Part shown: positions 10,898 to 21,105 of the stretch, in pieces
How positions within the stretch are numbered: the first letter of the stretch is position 1
How the letters are laid out: every line of letters begins with the position of its first letter
Assembly: GCA_017506865.1 (NCBI GenBank)
Contig: JAFCMP010000011.1
Span: 1-64,000, forward strand
DNA: 64,000 nt
Reading direction: 5' to 3'
DNA from: Tribonema minus
Taxonomy: Eukaryota > Sar > Xanthophyceae > Tribonematales > Tribonemataceae
Program-made: the position numbers and the translations under genes
The notes under the pieces: model-generated
The model's input: the letters and a program-made list of their open reading frames with translations, nothing else
Database searches by the model: none
Told to the model about the DNA's origin: nothing

Positions 10898-13800
10898 ATG
10901 ATGTCTGACTCTTATTCAGGGGGAGCCGCACCGGCGGCCATTGCGGCAGCTGCTGCTGCAGCAGCGGCTGCCGCGGCGGGCATAGACCCTACGCAGCCTG
11001 AGGCAGTGCAGGCGCCCGCTCAGCCTGCAACGGCTGCCATCTATCCGCGCTGCCCTTTATATGACACTGGCTGCCTCTTTCGGGTGCCAGTGCCCAAACC
11101 GCGCCTCCGCCGGAACGGGGAGGCGAACACGCTCACGGCGCAGACGTCGGCGTCGCTGGCGCTGGCGCGCCGCATCGCCACGACGCTGGCGGATCACCAG
11201 CGCCGCGAGCATCCGAATGTGCCTGCCGACTTTCTCGCGCGTATGCAGGCGGTCGACGATGAGTGTTTGACTCTCCACCGAGCCGGCGCGGGCACCTACT
11301 ACGCCGTGGAACCCGAGCTGCTACTCTGCGCATGCGCCTCGTGCGGCGAGCCAGGGTGCGTGCGCACGAAATTGCACCAGCGCGACCACCTGTACAAGTC
11401 CCGGGGGGCGGCCGCAACGCAGCGGCCACACGGGCCCCGCGTCGCGCCTCTGCCCCCCATCCTCTCCCTCTCTACAGCCAGCGGCGGCGCGCGCGGCCCC
11501 GGCGCCCGCGCAGCTGCCGCTGTGGCTGCGGCAGGGCCAACATGGCGCAGCGCGCTTCCGCTCTGGACGCTGGCGCCGCTCTCGCCCGCGCGCGCAGCGC
11601 TTGACGACCTCTCCTTTGACTATGTTCTGCAGCAGCAACTGGTGGTCGGCCGCTGCATTCGCCTGGAGCACCGCTCGGACTTCACAGCCGCCCTGACGGC
11701 CACGCTGGCGGGCCTCCGGGAAGCGCAGACGGCGGTAGCGCAGGCACACGGGGTTGAGGCAGCGGCACAGGCGTCCGCCACAGCCGGTGCATGGTGCAAG
11801 CTGCTGCATCTGCTGCCGTGCCTGCTGCTTGTACCCGACGGCTCCCTGCCGCGGGCGCACCGTTTTGCGGCCTTCGTGGCAGGCGACCTGGACCTGCTCA
11901 CGCGCACAGCGCTGGCCTTCTGCCGCCGCGGCGCCGCCCGTGCGGGCACGCGCCGCGCTAGGTCTATGACGGAGGCGGCGGCGGCAGTGCGGGAGCGCGC
12001 GGCGGCGACGGCGCGGCAGCCGGGCGGCGTCGGGCGCGCCGCGCGGCTGCTGGCGGAGGGTGCTGACACATCTGCCCCCCGCGACTCCGCTACCTTGCAT
12101 AAACTGCAGGCTAAACACCCAGCTGGCGATGCGTCTGCGAAGCTGGATGCCGCGGCATCGCGGGCGCGCAGCTTGGTGGCGGCGGCGGCGCTGGCGGCGC
12201 CGGCACCACTCAACTGCGCTTCATTCACGGCGGACGGGCTACGCGAGGCCATCCTCGCCGCCAACCCTGGCTCGGCCGCCGGTCCCTCTGGGCTGCGCAA
12301 CTCCCACCTCCAGCAGTGCGTCCGGCACACGGCGCACACGTCGGGGCGCACGGTTGACTGGCTCCTTGAGCTGCTGGCGTGGCTGGGTACCGCGGTGTAC
12401 TCCACCCCCGCCGCGCTGCCCGCCCCCTTTTGGCGCCTTCACGCGGCCGCGCGCCTCAGCGCTGTGGGCGAGAAGGCGCGCCCCATCGCGTGCGGCGACA
12501 CCATCCGCCGCCTGTTCGCCCGCACCTTCTGCACGGACACCCGGGACCGCGTCTCCGCGCTGCTGGAACCAATTGGCCAGTTTGGGGTCGGCGCGCGGGG
12601 GGGCGCAGAGAGAGTGGCGCTCATGGCGCAGCTCACGCATGAGTGCGGCGGCGTGCTCCTTGCCATTGACGGCAGTAATGCCTTCAACGCGCTGTCGCGC
12701 TCGGCAGTCCTCACCGCGGTGGCCGAGCATCTGCCTGGCCTGTACGGCTACGTCGAGCACATCTACGGCCCCGGCCGGGCCCCTTGGCTGCAATTTGGCC
12801 TAGATGGGCACGCCGACGCCGCCATCATCCTCTCCCAACAGGGCGTGCAGCAGGGCGACCCATTGGGGCCGCTGCTGTTCGCGCTGGCACTGCGCGGCAC
12901 CATGGTGGCTGCCCGCGCCAAGTTCCCGCAACTGGCGCTTCCGGGCTACCTCGATGACCTCACCATCATGACGCCCAGCTGTGACGCGCCGGTGCTCGGC
13001 CACGTTGGCCGCGCGTTCTGCTTCATACAACAGGCGCTGAGCGAGCTCAACATTCAGGTCAACGTCACGAAATGCGCGGCGCTGGTGCCGGCCTCAGGCG
13101 GCGCCCGCGAGCGCGCCGCCGCCGTCTTTGCCGCCGCCAATGTCCCCGTACCAGTATGTGACGACGGCATCACGCTGATGGGGGTGCCGGTCGGCACCGA
13201 GGGCTTCGTGCGCGCGCAAGTGGCGGCGACCCTTCGTGCCCCCGGCACCGACCGCCTGGTTGCGGAGCTTGTGCAGATGGAGGATGTGCAGGCTGCCTTC
13301 TCCATTCTGCGTCTTGCCGTCCCCGCCCGCGCAGGGCATGTATCGCGCAATACAGCGCCATCCCTCACGCACGAGGAGCTACGGCGCTTCGACGCCATCA
13401 CGCTAGCGGCCGTGGCCGCGCTGGCGCAGGAGCCATCGGCGGGTCTTACGCCGCCGGCCCACCAGCGCGCGCCGGCGGCGGGTGACGATTGCCGCGGCCC
13501 GCCGGCGGTTTCGGCGGCGGCGGCGCCGCCCTCTCTGTGGGCGGCGGCAGTGGCATGGGTACGCGGCGCCGACTGGGGTGGCGAGGCCCCAGTGACGCTA
13601 CCAGCACATCAGCAGGTACGCGTGCATCTGCGGCTGGGGAGTGGTGGCTTTGGCGTGCTGGGCGCGGCGCCCCGTGCATGTGCCGCATTTGCTGCACGTT
13701 CCCTCGAGTGCATGGGGCCGGCACTGGCGGCATTTCCAGTGGCGGCACGCAGCCGCGTCCTAGAGCATGCCCGCTATGGCTTCACCTTCACCCAGATAGC

Positions 13801-15064
13801 TACCTGCCTGCAGCAGCTGCGCAGCGGCAGCGATGAGGCTGCAGCGGCCCTCGCACTGCTCCTGCCCACGGTCTGGTACCAGGACTGGCGCCAGGACGAC
13901 GGCGCATGGCGGGCGCTGCGCGATCTGCTGCAACGGGCAGGCGGAGCTGCGGGGCCGGGCATGCGGACTCGCGCCGGCGCGCGCCGCGCTGCTGCGCCAG
14001 CGGTGGCGCGCGAGCCAGGCTCTGCCCAGGCCCCGCCGGCCGCCGTGCTGCCGCGGCGTCAAGCGGCGCTATCACGGGTGCTAGACGCAGCGCTCGCCGC
14101 CACGCAGCTGCGTCGGCTTGAAGCAGCAAATGCGTTGGAAGCAGTCGCGGCGTGGCGCAGCGGCGCCTCTAAGGGGGCCATGGGTTTCTTGGCGCAATTG
14201 CCGAGCACTGACCCAGCGGAGACCATGTCCCCGCCGGAATTCCGCGAGACGCTGCGGCGCCACCTGGGCGTGGAGCGCCCCGCCCCCGCTGCGGCGCGGT
14301 GCCCCAAGTGCCATAGACCAGTGGACTCGGGTGCCCACCTGCGCCGCTGCACACAAGGGCTTAACGTCACGCGACACAACTTGCTCGCAGACGCGCTCTT
14401 TCAGCTGCTCAAGCAGGTGGCCCACCTCCGCGGTCTCGACCGGGACACCCTTGCCCCCTTCCGCCGCTACGCGGCGCGCCACGGGTTCAACAAGTTCATG
14501 GACATCGTCTTTGGCAGCAACCAGGTCTGCCTTCCAGTCCCTAAAGTGCAGCCGAGCGCCGACGCGGTAGCAGCAGGCCGGTGCACTAAACTGCGCGGCG
14601 GCTTTGAAGTAGCTTGTTGCATAGACGTCACCATACGTGACAGCTCATGCCCCTCCCGCCTCCGTCAGGCTCAGGGGGGCGCGCGCGATGTGCAGCGCGT
14701 GCTTGAATCGGCTTCGCAGGAAAAGATAGACACATACGTAGTCTCAGGGGCCCTGGACCCCACTACACACACCCTATTTTCCGCAGCCTTTGACCACTTC
14801 GGCGCTATGTCACGCGACACCCAAGCGCTGCTACACGCACTCGCCGAGCAGAGCTCGCAGGGCAGCTACAATCTCGCGCAGCGCGTTGCCTTCTGGCGCC
14901 GCCGCACCTCCCTCGCGCTACAGCGCGCGCTCACACGTGTCGTGATCGACAACTGGAACGCAGTCATTGCCCCTGATGGCGACGTCAGCGCTTACCGCCG
15001 CATCGCACTGTTGCAAGTGCCGCGGCCCTCGCCGGCCAGCGCCGAACCGCCGGCTCCTCCGTAG
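10898..15064 (+). CDS. Retrotransposon ORF2: reverse transcriptase with C-terminal restriction-like endonuclease
   Basis: An intact 1388-residue polyprotein for target-primed reverse transcription. In order: a C2H2-like motif (C52, C59, H100, H105), a second Cys/His cluster (C144, C146, C149, C154, H160, H164), and reverse transcriptase from about residue 450 to 750. Within the latter are GPSGLR (~461), RPIACGDTIRRLF (~530), the first catalytic Asp in LAIDGSNAFN (~589), QQGDPLGPLLFALAL (~648) and YLDD (~684). Next comes a CX2CX8HX3C knuckle (C1135-C1151) followed by RHN. The C-terminal endonuclease core shows D1243 in CIDVTIRDS and E1275/K1276 in QEKIDTY, consistent with a PD-(D/E)XK fold. 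This layout matches R2-like elements by family knowledge. The 3' UTR ends 72 bases after the stop. The N-terminal fingers may direct target choice, which is an inference. Confidence 0.88.
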   Translation: MMSDSYSGGAAPAAIAAAAAAAAAAAAGIDPTQPEAVQAPAQPATAAIYPRCPLYDTGCLFRVPVPKPRLRRNGEANTLTAQTSASLALARRIATTLADHQRREHPNVPADFLARMQAVDDECLTLHRAGAGTYYAVEPELLLCACASCGEPGCVRTKLHQRDHLYKSRGAAATQRPHGPRVAPLPPILSLSTASGGARGPGARAAAAVAAAGPTWRSALPLWTLAPLSPARAALDDLSFDYVLQQQLVVGRCIRLEHRSDFTAALTATLAGLREAQTAVAQAHGVEAAAQASATAGAWCKLLHLLPCLLLVPDGSLPRAHRFAAFVAGDLDLLTRTALAFCRRGAARAGTRRARSMTEAAAAVRERAAATARQPGGVGRAARLLAEGADTSAPRDSATLHKLQAKHPAGDASAKLDAAASRARSLVAAAALAAPAPLNCASFTADGLREAILAANPGSAAGPSGLRNSHLQQCVRHTAHTSGRTVDWLLELLAWLGTAVYSTPAALPAPFWRLHAAARLSAVGEKARPIACGDTIRRLFARTFCTDTRDRVSALLEPIGQFGVGARGGAERVALMAQLTHECGGVLLAIDGSNAFNALSRSAVLTAVAEHLPGLYGYVEHIYGPGRAPWLQFGLDGHADAAIILSQQGVQQGDPLGPLLFALALRGTMVAARAKFPQLALPGYLDDLTIMTPSCDAPVLGHVGRAFCFIQQALSELNIQVNVTKCAALVPASGGARERAAAVFAAANVPVPVCDDGITLMGVPVGTEGFVRAQVAATLRAPGTDRLVAELVQMEDVQAAFSILRLAVPARAGHVSRNTAPSLTHEELRRFDAITLAAVAALAQEPSAGLTPPAHQRAPAAGDDCRGPPAVSAAAAPPSLWAAAVAWVRGADWGGEAPVTLPAHQQVRVHLRLGSGGFGVLGAAPRACAAFAARSLECMGPALAAFPVAARSRVLEHARYGFTFTQIATCLQQLRSGSDEAAAALALLLPTVWYQDWRQDDGAWRALRDLLQRAGGAAGPGMRTRAGARRAAAPAVAREPGSAQAPPAAVLPRRQAALSRVLDAALAATQLRRLEAANALEAVAAWRSGASKGAMGFLAQLPSTDPAETMSPPEFRETLRRHLGVERPAPAAARCPKCHRPVDSGAHLRRCTQGLNVTRHNLLADALFQLLKQVAHLRGLDRDTLAPFRRYAARHGFNKFMDIVFGSNQVCLPVPKVQPSADAVAAGRCTKLRGGFEVACCIDVTIRDSSCPSRLRQAQGGARDVQRVLESASQEKIDTYVVSGALDPTTHTLFSAAFDHFGAMSRDTQALLHALAEQSSQGSYNLAQRVAFWRRRTSLALQRALTRVVIDNWNAVIAPDGDVSAYRRIALLQVPRPSPASAEPPAPP

Positions 15065-15177
15065 ATTTAGTTATTGCAAGCCCGATTTATCGTGCGCGCA
15101 GCCCATGCGGTCCAGGACATAATATACAACTTCACCTTCCAGAAACATTCGTGAGAATAAACACGTGCCGGCCGGCC

Positions 15178-18100
15178 ATGCGGACTGCGGGGGCATGCTG
15201 GCGCTGGGGCTTGATCGCTGGTAGCCTGCAAAATTGGTTTGCACTGGCATTTGTGCCCATTTCTGGTGGTCGCGTCGCCGTCAGCGCTCGCAGTGCTACA
15301 CTAGTGCGGCCAACAACCATAACTTTATGCACAGGACGACAAGGCCAGGTGAGTCTTAGCGCAGCTTTGCTGTCCTGCAGCGTCTACGAAAGGCGCTTAG
15401 AAACGAAGCAGCTTGAGTGCAATGTGGCACTCTCTGACGCATCACCGAGGCACCTTGCGAGAGGCTACAGAGGCAAGCACTGCAAGATATCCGTGGCGTT
15501 TGATGTTCCTTTGCTTCGTGCCTGTGCAGACCTTCAAATCGCCGGACGAGGCTAGGCTGCTGGATGCACTGGATAAGATTGCACCATCCAACCAGCCTAT
15601 GTTGGACATGATGAAGTTTGCTCTGGACATGATACAAACGGCAATCAAGGTCCAAGAAGCAGCGCCCAATGTGAGATCCAAGATGGCAGATGCCACCATT
15701 CGTTGTTTGATCACACGACGCTGTTCTTGATTGAAAGGAATCATGTATGGTTGCCATATTGTATAATTCTGGCATCAATGGCACCAGCGCAACCCATAAG
15801 CAGCTGATGACGCAACGCCAATAGTGTCCAAATCTCTCACATCAGACCTCCTGCCTGAGACTGCTGCCATGTTTGCAATACATACACGCAGCTGTTGAAG
15901 TGAAGTGCGCGATTTGCTGTGCTGTCACATACATAGAGCGGGTGCTGCATGAGAAGGAGCCTGCAACTGTCAGAGAGCAGCTGTCACAGGCGTTAGACCA
16001 GGGGCCCCATGTGGGAACAGCAAGAATCTTATTGTTACTCCCACTTCAAAGTACATACACACACATGATTCATATTTGCCCTGCCTTGTTGCGCATTTGT
16101 TGCAGCGGCATACAAATCAACCTACGTTGTAGTTTTCTTATGATGTTCTTCTCCAGCAATGCTCATGTGATCCTCTGCTGCATATCTTGTGCTTCAGGGA
16201 AACATTCCAGATTGCTATCTCAAGCTCAGCTGCTCAGATCTGGCAACGCTCGTCGGGATGGCGGCACCATCAAACGATGAGACGCGCGTCTCAAAAGCGG
16301 CCAAGGTCCTACTAGAGACGTACCAGATCATGTGCGTCATAGAGAGCGCAAGCGCCAGGTGCAAAGCGGCCAACTCTCCACCGGGTGCCAAAGATGTCAG
16401 CGAAGAAGCTTCAGACTCAGACTTGGAGACCACAAAGTTGAGCGACATGGTACGTGATGTCACCGCAAGGAGCAACATGGAGGCGGCGGAGACACAAAAC
16501 TGCGATCGGAAGGTAATGCAATTGAATCGGTTGGGTTGCAATTACATGATGGCACTGAGTTGAGCGCTTTGGCACTTGAAGGTAGCCAATGGCATTTGGC
16601 AATCATGTCAATTCACATTATGCAAACACCCCCAGCATCATGTATGCGCACATTGTTTGCTGTTTCAGAACCCTTTTGACTTGAAGTTGTGGCATGCTCC
16701 AGAATTATTGAAGTGTCGGGCAGCTGTACATTTAAGCCCCAACACCTGCTGATCACCCTTACCCAGCCTTTGAGCACAGCAGCACATCTCATAGCTGGTG
16801 CAGCACACATATGTAGGGGTGTGTGGGCTGGAATGTACCCTCGAGGTTGCCAGCCCTCCCCTGGTTATTCGTGAAAACTCATGTCCAAGGAGCTGCGGCC
16901 TTGTTGAACAATGTAGGCCCTCCTCCTGCCTTCGGAACGTTAACTTCGCAGTAAGCCTCTTATCGTGACTTCTAGTATGATGAGGTCTTGACTGCTGTCC
17001 ACATGCCTGCACACATGCTGCAACGTTGCTGAAACAGGTGGTCGGGTTCATATGCATTCCATCAAAGCTCCGGCTCGGGACCAACAAGTGCGCGTTCTTC
17101 CGCCAGCACTTCCACGTTGCCACCAGAGAAGAGATTACCGAGAACACGGCGCTGCTGTTGAGTGACTCCTCTGCATTCAGTCTGCGGCCTTGGTTCATCG
17201 CCTACATTGCTCCTGAGGGCACCCAGAAACTTGAGGTGCAGCACGCACTTCATCCCACTGATTTCAAGGTCCGGGCCAATGGTGAGTGCATGCCTCTGGC
17301 CCCATGCATGCCTGCTGTGGGCATATGCTTGTGTTCACAATGTAACCGAAGAAGGCCAAGACGTTTGCACACACATGTATGCACAACATGTACTGAACCC
17401 CCCATGCGTATGCCCAGGATTGCTGGGTTCTGTTGGTTAGGTGTATGAAGCAATTCGTCTGCACCTAATCATGCTGCAGCAGCAATACCCGTCATTGCGT
17501 GTAAGGCAGTATGGCATTGGCCTCCTTTGCACGGCCAAGTACAGCGCTTTGTGTGGATGATCTCACTCATCACTCATGCCGTCTTGTCACGTGGTGGAGT
17601 GTTACATTTCAGCAGCTACAGGCGTAGTGTGGTGCAGCATATGATATCAGCAAGTGCATACGTTTGATAGACACATGCCAATCTGGCCCTCACTGTCCTC
17701 TGTGAATCATTTCTGCTGCGTGAACGTACACATGTAGGCGCTTATGGTGCACCATACCTTGACAGCCTGACATGTGCTGGGATGCAAAAATTTGAAGATG
17801 CGATAGGCTGAGCAGCGGACGCGCTGGCGTAGCCGCGAGCAATGTGGCAGCAATTGTCGGACATGGCGCTGTGCCGGGCAGATGGTGGTGGGATGCATGC
17901 TGCGCACATGTGCGCCGCAACAACGGCTGCTCCGTATGCTTCTAATGGAACCTTCTCCGCGTATAGCTCCTGGGCTCAGTGTTTTTGCGCCCTCAGCTAA
18001 ATATCTTTGCGCCCTAAGCAAGAGTCAATGCAAGCACACATTTTTGCTTCTTGCTTGTACGCGATAAATTCACTCCCGTGCCAGGGAAGTGCTCAAGCCA

Positions 18101-18568
18101 CTGGCAGTGAGATTCTGATGCAAAAGTCACCCTCAGGCTGCGCATAATCTAAAGTCTATTCACCTTACTAATAGTATTGCAATGTGCATTGCCGACTCTC
18201 TTACTTCTACAATATGCGTGGTGTGCGTACGGCTCTGACGCAAATGACTCAGATGCCTACAAGACGCAGTCAATTGCCATGTCCTAACGAATATGCTTTA
18301 CCTTGTCTGTGTGACGTATGCAGACGGAGAGCACAGAGGCCACCGCCTGCTTGCCACGTACAGCAGACGGGCACTGCGGTTGGCTCGCAAAGCCTGGCGT
18401 GATCACGACGGCGGCGACTTCCTCAACATGAAGTTAGCGCCCATGTCAGAGCAAATGTACATCGACAGAAGCCCCCCAGGTTCTTTGTTAGACAGCGACT
18501 CGGATGGGTCAGACTGTGAGAGAAGTGATCCGGAGTGCAGCTCAGACACAGACTGCGCAAGCGATTGA
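15178..18568 (+). CDS. Gene 1: N-terminal module shared with the AAA+ gene, Ser/Asp-rich tail
   Basis: Five-exon model: 15178-15348, 15530-15670, 16198-16512, 17038-17281, 18324-18568. All phases agree, giving 371 residues. The N-terminus is hydrophobic (LIAGSLQNWFALAFVPISGG) and could be a signal peptide or anchor. Exons 1-3 are paralogous to exons 1-3 of the AAA+ gene at 39959-38475: exon 2 is 47 codons in both (ARLLDALDKIAP against DRLLDAVDSIAP), and exon 3 shares LLETYQxxCVI. Exon 4 (FRQHFHVATREEITENTALL…) and the start of exon 5 (DGEHRGHRLLATYSRRALRLA) match no family I know. Exon 5 passes into an acidic Ser/Asp repeat tail. A TGA at 18566-18568 interrupts that tail, and the same frame continues as Ser/Asp-rich sequence to 18937; reading on would give 494 residues. 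The start ATG lies 42 bases from the retroelement array. Function unknown. Confidence 0.7.
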
Positions 18569-18937
18569 GATAGCGAAGATGATGACCCGGATCTCGACTC
18601 TGAGTCACAAAATGTCTCAGACAGTGACCCAGACGGTGACACTGGTTTACATACGGATGGCGAAGCGGGCAGTGGTTCTGAGTCACAGCCTGCCAGTGAT
18701 TCTGACTCAGTGGTTGACTCACCTGTTGAGTCAGAGAGTGATTCAAACAATGATTCAGAAATTGACTTAGATTCTGACTCAGACAATGATTCGGACAATG
18801 ACCCAGAAGTCGGTGCATACCTTGGCTCAGGTGCGGACAGTGAGGCTGACTCAGACAATGAGGCAGGCAGTTGGTCTGCCTCAGACGGCGAATCAGACTC
18901 ATTTAGTGATGCAGACGACGAAGGACACCAACACTGA
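18569..18937 (+). CDS. Continuation of the gene 1 Ser/Asp-rich tail after an in-frame TGA
   Basis: The frame that ends at TGA 18566-18568 reopens immediately and codes for 122 more residues of the same composition (DSEDDDPDLDSES, SDSDNDSDNDPEV) before a second TGA at 18935-18937. No splice sites are visible that would skip the first stop. The second part is therefore a lost C-terminal end, a readthrough extension, or evidence of a sequence error. It is not an independent gene. Confidence 0.6.
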   Translation, partial: DSEDDDPDLDSESQNVSDSDPDGDTGLHTDGEAGSGSESQPASDSDSVVDSPVESESDSNNDSEIDLDSDSDNDSDNDPEVGAYLGSGADSEADSDNEAGSWSASDGESDSFSDADDEGHQH

Positions 18938-20430
18938 GGTACCGTTCACGTGCCCTGCACCTCATGGCTAGGAAGACACACATTTATGGGAACATAATGA
19001 ACTTCATTGCTGATGTGAATGACAATGTCAGCGGTATGTTGCACTGTCTTTAGCAGACCAGACTGGAATTGTTGTGCTACTGCAATGCCCAGCCACTGAC
19101 ACAGCCTGTTGTGCTCGCAACATTGCTGTTCAGCAGACAAAATGGCTGTGAATGTTGTGATGCTGAGCCCGGCGCCCCTCTGCACTAACTCTTGTGGACT
19201 CGAAATTTTGAAGGCGGAAAGGGAGGCCGGGTTTCCTATGCAATCGTGAAGTCTACTCCTTAAAGTTTGCAGCAGCCTCACACTGCGCCCTCAGAATTGG
19301 GACAATGGCGTGGCAGCACAGCCCAGCAGACGTAACACGTGGTATCACAAGCGCTGCAGCTGTTGATGAAGTTGCTGCCGCAGTAGCTGGGGTAGCCCCC
19401 ACCCCCCCCTTGATCGTAAGATTCCCCGGTAGCTACCCACGCTCACTGGCAGCTGGTCGCTGGTCGCTGTCATGCGCCGCACTAGCATGCCACGCTGCGG
19501 CACGGCGCGCGTAGTGCGTGCTGCCAACGCAGCTGCAGAGCATGAGGTCACATATGCTGCCGCCTCCGGGTCCGGCGAGCCCTGCTGCGCGCTATGGCGG
19601 CGCCGCGGCAGCATACGTTGCTGCGAAGGCGACGTCGTACAGCCTGAGCTATGCAGGTGTGACGGCAACTTTGTGCATGGCCTGCAGACTGAGTGTGGAA
19701 GCTATGCCCGGTGCCGTGCCCGGCGCGAGTGCGCTGGCCGCGTGTGTAATGGTGCTATGCGCGAGCAGAGGAGACGGCAGTTGCAGCTGCTGGGGCAATA
19801 ACTGCAGTGCTGCCATGTCCGGCTGCTGGTGCTGGGAAGTGAAGCGCTGCTGGGCGATGTCATGCGGTAACCGTTGCTGCTGCCGCTGTGAAGCTGCTGC
19901 AACCACGTGCTACTGTGGCTGCTGATGCGGAGCAACTGCTGCAACCGTGGGCGCGCCGTGCGCGCTGACTGTCGTCCGGAGCAGGGCGTCACTCTCGCCC
20001 CTGCGACACTGTTGCCCCAAGTGCTCACAACACAGCAAAGGCAGATGCCATTCGACGATAACGTCAGCATGACGTATGCGGAGGCATTGCATCAGATAGT
20101 CTCAGACTGTCATTCACTCGCTATTAATCATTGAGCACCTACTAGTTTCATGCATATCGCGGTGGGCTCACTGGCAGGCTGTGCCGAGCCTGGGGCATCT
20201 GGTGCGAACTTTTTGGCACGCCTCGGCCAAGTGCACTCACGTGAAAAATCGAATTGCGAATGCGCTCCACCATCGCCTTATGTCGTGTGCGAGGGAGTAT
20301 GCAGCCAGAATCATCTCATCAGCGCTCTGAGAGCGACGTCAATCATTGCCGTCGTGTTGCTTGCTCAAGGCTCACGATGGCGATGTTGCTCACCAGCCTG
20401 ATCAAAGTACAGGCCTGTGCGAGTGTGTCT
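18938..20430. other. Gene-poor stretch
   Basis: The 3' flank of gene 1 followed by GC-variable DNA. Short open frames on both strands at 19.3-19.9 kb are Cys/Ala/Gln-rich with no recognisable domain or splice pattern. A ~75-base piece at about 19190-19280 resembles one at 61210-61290 (aggccgggt…cctatgca), which suggests an old dispersed repeat. Confidence 0.45.
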
Positions 20431-20433
20431 ATC

Positions 20434-20505
20434 AAGTAGCGTAGTGGTACGGAGAAAGTGCCGCTGACCGTGAGGTCGTGGGTTCGAATCCCCGTCCGAG
20501 GGAAG
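20434..20505 (+). repeat. tRNA-like SINE head (A and B box)
   Basis: Contains tagcgtagtggtac, close to a polymerase III A box, and ggttcgaatcccc, a good B box, 40 bases apart as in tRNA genes. The 5' and 3' flanks do not pair as an acceptor stem and the T stem is imperfect, so a working tRNA is unlikely. A tRNA-derived SINE or a decayed tRNA fits better. A similar A box (gtagcccagtggtac) occurs at 36463. Confidence 0.5.
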
Positions 20506-21100
20506 CAGGGAATATCACGCCACTACGTTCTGTCAGTTACTTTTTCCTCGCTACATACCTACCCCATTTATTTTCCTTAATTGTGAGTGGCCATTTTCAC
20601 TAATTGTGTTGAGTGGCCACTGCACTCACGTTCACCATGCATGTTGAACACTGTGGCATGTTCCACAAAGTATGGACGATAATCACCTCCAGCGGTTGTG
20701 TCAACAGGTGGCATGTTCAGTCCAACCTTGACCGTAGCATGTGTTGAAGGTACTGCCACACATCGACTGCCAGTGTGCCTGCAGTGCCTTCGACTAATAT
20801 GACCCTACCGCATGCTCTCGTTATATTCTTTGCTCAGAAACTTTACAGTCATTGACAACCTTTCTGTGCAAACTTGAAAAAGGGAGAGAGGTTCTAGCTT
20901 TCTAAAGAGCAACGCAATGCAAGTTCAACTCGTGCAGTGATTGTGGGCCACAATTGTTGTGTCACGGTTACATCTATACAAGGGAATGATCTACGACGGC
21001 GTGCGTCATACCATGCCATCAGTGAAACCCTAATCCAAGTAGGGTTATGGTGAATGCGGCGATGGTGTTGGGTGTGTAGGTCAGTAGGTCATAACCTACG
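20506..21100. other. No gene seen
   Basis: AT-richer intergenic DNA between the tRNA-like element and the Helitron remnant. I see no coding pattern or repeat array. Confidence 0.45.
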
Positions 21101-21105
21101 GTCAA

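Larger units (their letters stand above)
8208..15136 (+). mobile_element. Non-LTR (LINE-type) retrotransposon copy C, nearly intact
   Basis: A 6.93-kb element of ~70% GC with a short leader, ORF1, ORF2 and a ~70-base 3' UTR. It has no long terminal repeats. ORF2 carries reverse transcriptase followed by a CCHC knuckle and a restriction-like endonuclease, the order found in R2/CRE-type site-specific elements; no apurinic endonuclease domain is seen at the ORF2 N-terminus. It is the last unit of a tandem array, and its 3' end faces gene 1, only 42 bases from that gene's ATG. The only clear defect is a one-base loss near 8505-8511 in ORF1. Confidence 0.9.

Noticed and set aside
1-15136. LTR retrotransposon
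   Set aside because: No terminal repeats, protease, RNase H or integrase; the domain order is that of a non-LTR element.
18566-18568. Selenocysteine codon in gene 1
   Set aside because: The context is a low-complexity acidic tail with no redox motif, and no SECIS-like fold was seen downstream.
18403-18858. Ser/Glu-rich minus-strand frame
   Set aside because: Complement of the Ser/Asp codon repeats of gene 1; composition explains it.
20434-20505. Functional tRNA gene
   Set aside because: No acceptor stem and a poor T stem, despite good A and B boxes.
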